DNA from: Auxenochlorella pyrenoidosa | Taxonomy: Eukaryota > Chlorophyta > Trebouxiophyceae > Chlorellales > Chlorellaceae | NCBI GenBank assembly: GCA_001430745.1 | Contig: KQ481983.1 | Location: 3,428,302 to 3,440,458 of the forward strand | DNA length: 12,157 bases | Direction: 5' to 3' | Shown here: positions 7,199 to 12,157 of the stretch, piece by piece | Position numbering within the stretch: position 1 is the stretch's first letter | Layout of the letters: every line of letters begins with the position of its first letter | Notes under the pieces: generated by a model | The model's database searches: none | The model's input: only the letters and a program-made list of their open reading frames with translations | Told to the model about the DNA's origin: nothing | Translations under genes and position numbers: made by a program

Positions 7199-8803
7199 TC
7201 ACGCCAGCATGTAGGCGGCAGTGGCAGCCAGGGTCAGCAGCGCCGACGGCACCGCCGTCACCACCCCGTTCTGTGGCGCCGCCGAGGGGGCAGGTGCCGG
7301 TGCGGGAGTCCCTGCTGCAGCAGCAAAGCGTATGGGCAGCGGCCGCGGCGGGCAGAGAGGGGTGAGAGCAGCCCAAGGGCGCACAACAGCAGCAAACAAG
7401 CGGCGGGATGCGGGTCAGGCTGGGCACGTCAATGCATGGGACATGCAGGGAGACAAATGCAGGCAGTCTCACCGGGCTCTGGGCTGGGCGCCGCAGCCGG
7501 GGAGGGCGCCAAGGCAGGCGCTGGGCCGGGTGCCATGGACGGGGAGGGCCCAGCAGCGTCAACCTGCAGCAGCTCATCGCAGGTCTCAAACCAGGCTGTG
7601 GCCAGAGTGCCAACGCTGGTCGTGTCGCCGCTGCGTGGGAAAGGGAGGACGGCCAGGAGGCAAGGGTCAAAGGCGAGCAAAGTTGAAGACTGGCCAGCAC
7701 TGTGCCCGCCAAGGCTGCTCGGGAGTGCAGGCTGCCGCATGCCATCCTACCATGAGGGCCGTCTGGCGTCAGGAGACTGCGGTGCAGCCCTTGGCCGACA
7801 GAGTGAAGATGCTGCAGCTCATGAGCACATGTCAAGCCTCATGATTCAACTTCCTATCGGCCTGTCGTTTTATGTTGTCAATCGCCCAGCCCTGGACGCA
7901 CCTGAACTCATCTCGGATCTCCCTCACGCAGGTCTCATTCAGCTGCAGGGCCGGATCGGCAGGTGTGGAGCTGTACGATCAATGCTCTGCTCTGTCAAGC
8001 TGGTCTCAAAATATGTCTTCTGGTTTCCTTGGCTGTTGGGTACATGCTTGCGTCGGCAGTCATCCTGCCTGCTTGCCCTGAAGTGCTGCAGAAGCAACGG
8101 CGCCCACCTTTGCAAACTGCTGCAGGCAGCTCATTTCGCAGCGAGGGATGGCTGGGTTCTGGTTGCCCAGCTGCACAGCGTCGAGCAGGCGCTGCAGCGA
8201 TGGGCACTGCTCCAGGTCAAAGCTGGTGAGCGCCGGGTCCATCAAGCACGCCTTGATGCTGATCACTTCTGCGCAGCAGGGAGAAAAGGAAAGCAGTCCG
8301 CTCGTTACAGCTGCCCATGCCCACCTGCTCGTTCCCTGTGCCCGCTGATGAATCAACACAAGTGGCGCCACAGCATGGCCCAGCGACGCCAACAGCAGGG
8401 GCCATCCCAGCAGCAGCCATGACTTGCTTTCGATGAAGGGCTTGAGCTCGGGGCGGCTCAAGAGGTCCGAAATGCTCGTTGCTTGGGCAGCCGGGCTGAA
8501 AACAGAGGGCCATCAGCAGCATAAGTGATTGAATTTGTGCATCAACTCTTGCAGCATGCAGGCATGCAGCCACAGGCGATTTGACCTGCCCCAAGGGCCA
8601 GGCAAGTTGGGACTCCGAGCCGCTGCAGGCGACGGGAACAGTGAGCCCAGTAGAGCTCTGGCGGGTGCGCGCAGCTTTGCATGACAGGCAGCTGTCAACG
8701 GCATGTTCACACGAACAGCAGAAGCAGAAGCCTCTACTCGACAGTCACACCTGCAAGCAAGGACCAGCAGCAGGGCCAGGCCCACGGTTGCGCCGCGCAC
8801 CAT
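7199..8803 (-). CDS. Secreted six-cysteine GPI-type protein, tandem paralogue
   Basis: Six minus-strand exons: 8803-8751, 8495-8428, 8268-8108, 7942-7902, 7630-7473 and 7314-7199, giving 198 residues with matching phases throughout. The second intron has a GC donor (GAAA|GCAAGT), the only choice found that keeps the phase. Signal peptide about residues 1-18 (MVRGATVGLALLLVLAC). Cysteines at 48, 62, 84, 88, 99 and 125 give C-x13-C-x21-C-x3-C-x10-C-x25-C, with CEMSCLQQF matching CDRTCAQQF of the neighbouring gene. NETC contains one N-glycosylation sequon. Residues 134-170 are a Pro/Ala/Ser stalk; N176/G177 then a hydrophobic end (178-198) resemble a GPI signal. The last intron ends in CAGCAG, so the last exon may start at 7314 or 7311. 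An in-frame ATG at 8872 would add 23 residues ahead of the signal peptide. Function unknown. Confidence 0.8.
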
Positions 8804-8992
8804 CCTTTCCCTCTTTGATGATCGGGAGCCCAGAAGAGACGGTGGAGCGCTTGTGGCGCCTGCCTGCGGCATCTGCCCTTGTCTGGCGGTTGGTTTTGTC
8901 GAGCGTGCTGTGCTGCGCTCTTTGCCGGTCCACTAGGGCGCCAATAAGCCTTCTCAGATTGATCCTTGCAGTGACTGTGTAGAACGATCATC
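8804..8992. promoter_or_regulatory. Short divergent intergenic region, likely shared promoter
   Basis: 189 bases separate the start codon of the minus-strand six-cysteine gene from that of the plus-strand Josephin gene, so both promoters and 5' UTRs must fit here or overlap. A CCAAT motif lies near 8940. No clear TATA box was seen on either strand. Promoter function is inferred from position. Confidence 0.5.
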
Positions 8993-10403
8993 ATGGCTAG
9001 CGCAGGCGACCCGCCTCTGCCCGCATACCATGTGAGAAATGCTGCTCGGAGTGTCGGAGAAGGGCGCAAGTGTCTGCATCATTTCCACAGGTGCTGGGCG
9101 CTCACGATATGCCCCACCGACCGTGTAAGTCAGCTACCTAGATTCGCCGCCAGTCCACCGCTACCGCCGCCGCCTCGGCCCTCGCAGGAGCGCCAGCGCC
9201 TGCAGCGCTGCCTGCAGCACACGCTGAACAATCTGCTGCAAATGCCAGCGGCCAGTGCTGCCGACCTGGACGACCTGGCCAACCAGCTGGCCCCCGGGCG
9301 GGCGCTGCAGCCGCTGTTCCACCCGCACCGCACTGTGTGGCTGGGCAACTGGGATGTGAACGTGCTCGAGCTGGCGCTGCGCCGGCATGGCAAGGAGCTG
9401 CAGGTGGGGATAGAACAGCTCTTCAGCTGCTCCAGCGGCTGCGCTCCATGCCGCGCTACCTGCTGCTCCCTGCCTTCAGAGCGCGGCGAGCCCCTGGGCA
9501 GGCATTGATCATGTGCACTGCTGCACCGCTCTGCTGACCTCTCGACACTGTCTCTTCCGCACTCACGCAGTGGCATGACCTGCGGGATGCCACATTCGCG
9601 CGGCTGGACCTGGGCGCCTGCTTCGGCCTCATCCTCAACATCAGGGTGAGGTGGAGCGCAGCATGGGGTATCAAACAGCATGCTCTTGCGCAGGGCATGC
9701 AAGTCTGGCAAGCAGCAGGCTGCTGAGTGCATGGCATGAACCAACTGCTTCGCTGCCTCGCTGCTCAAAGCAAGCATCACCACAGCCAGCACTCCCAACA
9801 TCCACTGCGGTTGCCTGCCGCCATGGCTGCTTGCAGGCGGATGGTGTCGTGACTCGGCTGCTGGGCGGGCGGCACTGGGTTGCGCTGCGCTGCCTGGGCG
9901 GGCGCTGGTGGAACCTGGACAGCAGCTTGCCGGCACCCCAGCTGGTTTCTGCCTGCTGCAGTGGTGGAGAGCTGGCTGTGCCGGCTGGCAGCTCCGGCCC
10001 CGCAGTACCTGTCCCACCTGATGTGGCAAGCACAGCAGGCCGGAAGGCGGATTTGGCAGCTGCAGAGGCAGCAGAAGAGGCAGCAGATTCAGTAGCAGCA
10101 TCAGCAGCAGCTGCAGAAGCAGAAGCAGATGGCAGTGGCAAAGTTGCTACCAGCAGGGGTGCCCCAGCCAGCAGCAGCCCCTGTCGGGCTCCACCGACAG
10201 CGGGGGCAGCTGAGGGAGCAGCCACACCATCAGATGTTGCGGCTGCCGATGCGGCAGCGGTGCGGATGTTTCTGATGCAGCAGGTGCACGAAAAGGATGC
10301 CAAGATTTTCTGCGTGCTCGACTTGCCGCTGGCCTCGCATCCCCTGCCAGATGACTGCAGCCGATCCTCGGCCGACGTCCCTAGTGTGCCGATAACTGAT
10401 TGA
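8993..10403 (+). CDS. JOSL: Josephin-domain deubiquitinase (JOSD-like cysteine protease)
   Basis: Exons 8993-9031, 9188-9403, 9571-9645 and 9837-10403, all phase 0, give 298 residues. The first junction gives AYH|ERQRLQRC, matching YHERQR...C of Josephin-1 proteins and confirming the splice. Catalytic Cys21 lies in CLQHTLNNLLQ; His123 in GGRHWVAL; Asn136 in RWWNLDSS: the complete Josephin triad. LGNWDVNVLELAL and WHDLRDATFARLDLGACFGLILNI match conserved structural segments. Josephin proteases cleave ubiquitin chains or ubiquitin from substrates; target and location are unknown. Between NLDSSLPAP and the last helix-strand segment (VRMFLMQQVHEKDAKIFCVLD) lies an Ala/Glu/Ser-rich insertion of roughly 110 residues coded by GCA-rich repeats; human JOSD1 has only a short link there. 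The insert is open throughout, though an unrecognised in-frame intron cannot be excluded. The tail after LDLP is short and unconserved. Confidence 0.92.
10034..10130 (+). repeat. GCA/GCAGCA-rich low-complexity coding segment
   Basis: Runs of GCA, GAG and GAA codons encode an Ala/Glu-rich stretch inside the Josephin insertion. The DNA is an impure CAG-type repeat read in the GCA frame, hence alanine and not glutamine. Confidence 0.75.
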
Positions 10404-10845
10404 AACAGACATCCAGTCGACACCCGCACTCAGTGCTGGGGCTTTGACAGCAGGCCAGGGTTCAAAGCACAGGTCTTCGGGGAAGGCCGCCTGCTGCGCT
10501 GCTACCGCTGCCGGCCTTGGCAGGCATGCAGCCCGACTGCGCGTTTTCTTGCTGCGATTCCTACGATCTGCTCACATAACATCTTTCCTCGACGCAAGCG
10601 GCGCAAGAGCGCTGGCCGGCAAGTGATGGCCGTCTGAACCCCCCCGGTGTTTGCCCGTCGGGTGCTCATCCTCAGGGAAGTTCGCTCTCTTGCAATCACC
10701 AGCCGACAGAACCCCGAAGGCGGTGGCTGCAAGCACTGGCAGCGGGCAGCCTCTGCTGAGCACGCGGCGGTTCCTGCCTGGAGCACACTTTGCGACTTTG
10801 AGCACCGAGCGGTTGGCAGCCAGCGAGGCAGGCGCACGGGGCAGC
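10404..10845. other. Intergenic region between Josephin and SYF1 genes
   Basis: 442 bases holding the 3' UTR of the Josephin gene and the promoter and 5' UTR of SYF1, both plus strand. No TGTAA was seen. The SYF1 reading frame stays open upstream to about 10651 but contains no ATG before 10846, so that stretch is taken as 5' UTR. Confidence 0.5.
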
Positions 10846-12157
10846 ATGGCAGCGGCGGTGGCGGCGCCCGCCAACGGGCCGCCGCTGGCAGCGGCACCGG
10901 CGGCGCCCAAGGACGATGCGCTGGCAGACCTGCTGCCCAGCGAGGAGGACCTGCTGTACGAGGAGGAGCTGCTGCGCAACCCCTACTCGCTGCGCATGTG
11001 GCTGCGCTACCTGGACGCCCGCAAGAGCGCCTCGCCGCGCAAGCGCTACCTGCTCTACGAGCGCGCCCTCAACGCGCTGCCCGGCTCCTACAAGGTGCGC
11101 CCGGCAGGCAGGGGCAGCGCGCTGCCGCGGCAGCACGGTGCAGAGGCCGGGCTGCCAGACCAACCCGCTGCTGCTGCTGCTGCTGCTGCTGCGCAGCGCG
11201 CTCTCAGGCCGGAGGTCTGCCCAGCCAAAGGAGCAGCCAGGAACAGCGAGCTGCCGGGTGCAGCTGAGCTAGCTGGCATGCACCCCACCCGTCACTGCTC
11301 TCAAGCGCGGCTGCTGCTGCCCCGCCCCGCCCCACCCGCCTGCAGCTGTGGCACGCCTACCTGTCGGAGCGGCTGACAGCGGTGCGGGGCCTGGGCCCCC
11401 ACAACCCGGCCATCGAGGCGCTGAACAACACGTTTGAGCGCGCCATGGTGTCGATGCACAAGATGCCGCGCATCTGGATCATGTACCTGGAGTTCATGCT
11501 GGGCCAGCGGTTCATCACGCGCACGCGCCGCCTGTTTGACCGCGCGCTCATGAGCCTGCCGGTCACGCAGCACGAACGCATCTGGCCGCTCTACCTGCGC
11601 TTCATCGGGCAGCCGGGCATCCCCATGGAGACGGCAGTGCGGGTGGGTCAGCGACCGTGATGCAGCGCTGCCGCCAGGGACGCCAGCCGGCTCACGCCTG
11701 CGCAATTTAAGCTGTGGTGTCCTGGCTGCTGCAGCATGGCTGGCCCAGCACTCGTGCCAAGTGCCGTGCCACCGCGCCCGCCCGGCTGCCGTGCAGGTGT
11801 ACCGCCGGTACCTGAAGCTGGAGCCCACCCACACCGAGGAGTTCATCGCCTACCTGAAGATCAAGCAGCTGTGGGGCGAGGCAGCAAAGGTGGGAGGTAG
11901 CAGCGCCAGGCAGCAGAGCTGGCCACAGATGCTGCAGGAAGAGGGGCCTGCATCATGCTGGCGCTGCAGCGAGCGAGGGCATGGCCGCACTGTGCGGTTT
12001 CTGCAAGCCTGGGGATCAACGAGAGCGCTGCCATCCGTGAGACCAGCGCCTCTTGGACCCGCCAGGCAGCACCTGGCAGGCGGCAGCAGTAGCCTCCCCC
12101 CTGCTGACCAAGTGCCGCATCTCCTGACCCGGCACGCCTCGTCCTGCACCCGCCCCC
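10846..12157 (+). CDS. SYF1: Pre-mRNA-splicing factor SYF1/XAB2, N-terminal part (continues beyond window)
   Basis: Exons 10846-11094, 11346-11642 and 11797-11889 are in view, all phase 0 (83+99+31 residues); the rest lies past the window end and the last 268 bases are intron. The protein matches XAB2/SYF1 closely: EDLLYEEELLRNPYSLRMWLRYL, YERALNALPGSYKLW, MHKMPRIWIMYLEF, TRTRRLFDRALMSLP, TQHERIWPLYLRF, ETAVRVYRRYLKLEP. These are HAT (half-a-TPR) repeats, each a helix pair with W/Y/P positions. SYF1 is a scaffold of the NineTeen/PRP19-associated complex in the spliceosome nucleus; the animal form also acts in transcription-coupled repair. The ATG at 10846 follows GCAGC and precedes an Ala-rich leader before the conserved region. 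The full family protein is about 800-900 residues, so about a quarter is seen. Confidence 0.94.
11168..11191 (+). repeat. (CTG)8 trinucleotide repeat in SYF1 intron 1
   Basis: Eight perfect CTG units inside the intron 11095-11345. A simple microsatellite, common in GC-rich algal genomes. Confidence 0.95.

Noticed and set aside
10034..10130. PolyQ tract linking the Josephin gene to ataxin-3
   Set aside because: The CAG-type repeat is translated in the GCA frame as alanine, and sits within the catalytic domain rather than C-terminal to ubiquitin-interacting motifs; domain layout is JOSD-like, not ataxin-3-like.
10651..10845. N-terminal extension of SYF1
   Set aside because: The frame starts with TTG, not ATG, and no ATG occurs before 10846; the segment lacks similarity to SYF1.

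Overview
This window looks like nuclear DNA of a green alga, most likely a trebouxiophyte of the Chlorella/Micractinium kind. The grounds are high GC content, short GT-AG introns of roughly 100-250 bases with several per gene, Ala/Pro/Ser/Gly-rich proteins, candidate TGTAA polyadenylation signals (the usual chlorophyte hexamer-substitute), and homologues that match plant or general eukaryotic families. There are no bacterial-style operons, RNA genes, CRISPR arrays or recognisable transposons. All genes are intron-split, so real proteins had to be assembled by hand from splice sites and reading phase; no transcript data were available.

Layout, left to right. (1) 29-1332, plus strand: the 3' part of a pfkB-family (ribokinase-like) carbohydrate kinase, with four exons in view. 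(2) 1333-3154: a gene-poor stretch of about 1.8 kb, including the likely 3' UTR of the next gene. (3) 3155-4374, minus strand: a small four-exon gene for a helical-repeat protein with a clear mitochondrial-type presequence. (4) 4750-6721, minus strand: a seven-exon gene for a secreted, probably GPI-anchored, six-cysteine protein with a long Ser/Thr/Gly/Pro stalk. (5) 7199-8803, minus strand: a six-exon tandem paralogue of (4), with the same cysteine spacing, a shorter Pro/Ala/Ser stalk and its own GPI-type tail. (6) 8993-10403, plus strand: a Josephin-domain deubiquitinase with all three catalytic residues and a long Ala-rich insertion inside the domain. (7) 10846-11889 and on past the window edge, plus strand: the N-terminal part of the HAT-repeat splicing factor SYF1/XAB2.

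The most interesting item is the tandem pair (4)+(5). Once correctly spliced, the two proteins share a module C-x13-C-x19/21-C-x3-C-x10-C-x24/25-C that I do not recognise as a named family. It sits between a signal peptide and an O-glycosylation-type stalk ending in a GPI-type tail. The two genes also share three intron positions in the same phase, while other introns differ, and one of the shared introns has changed to a GC-AG type in gene (5). They look like a small cell-wall or cell-surface family of algal origin.

The remaining genes are housekeeping functions (sugar or nucleoside phosphorylation, deubiquitination, pre-mRNA splicing, organelle gene expression) with no evident pathway link. 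Gene order appears ordinary for a compact algal genome, with one short divergent intergenic region (8804-8992) between (5) and (6).
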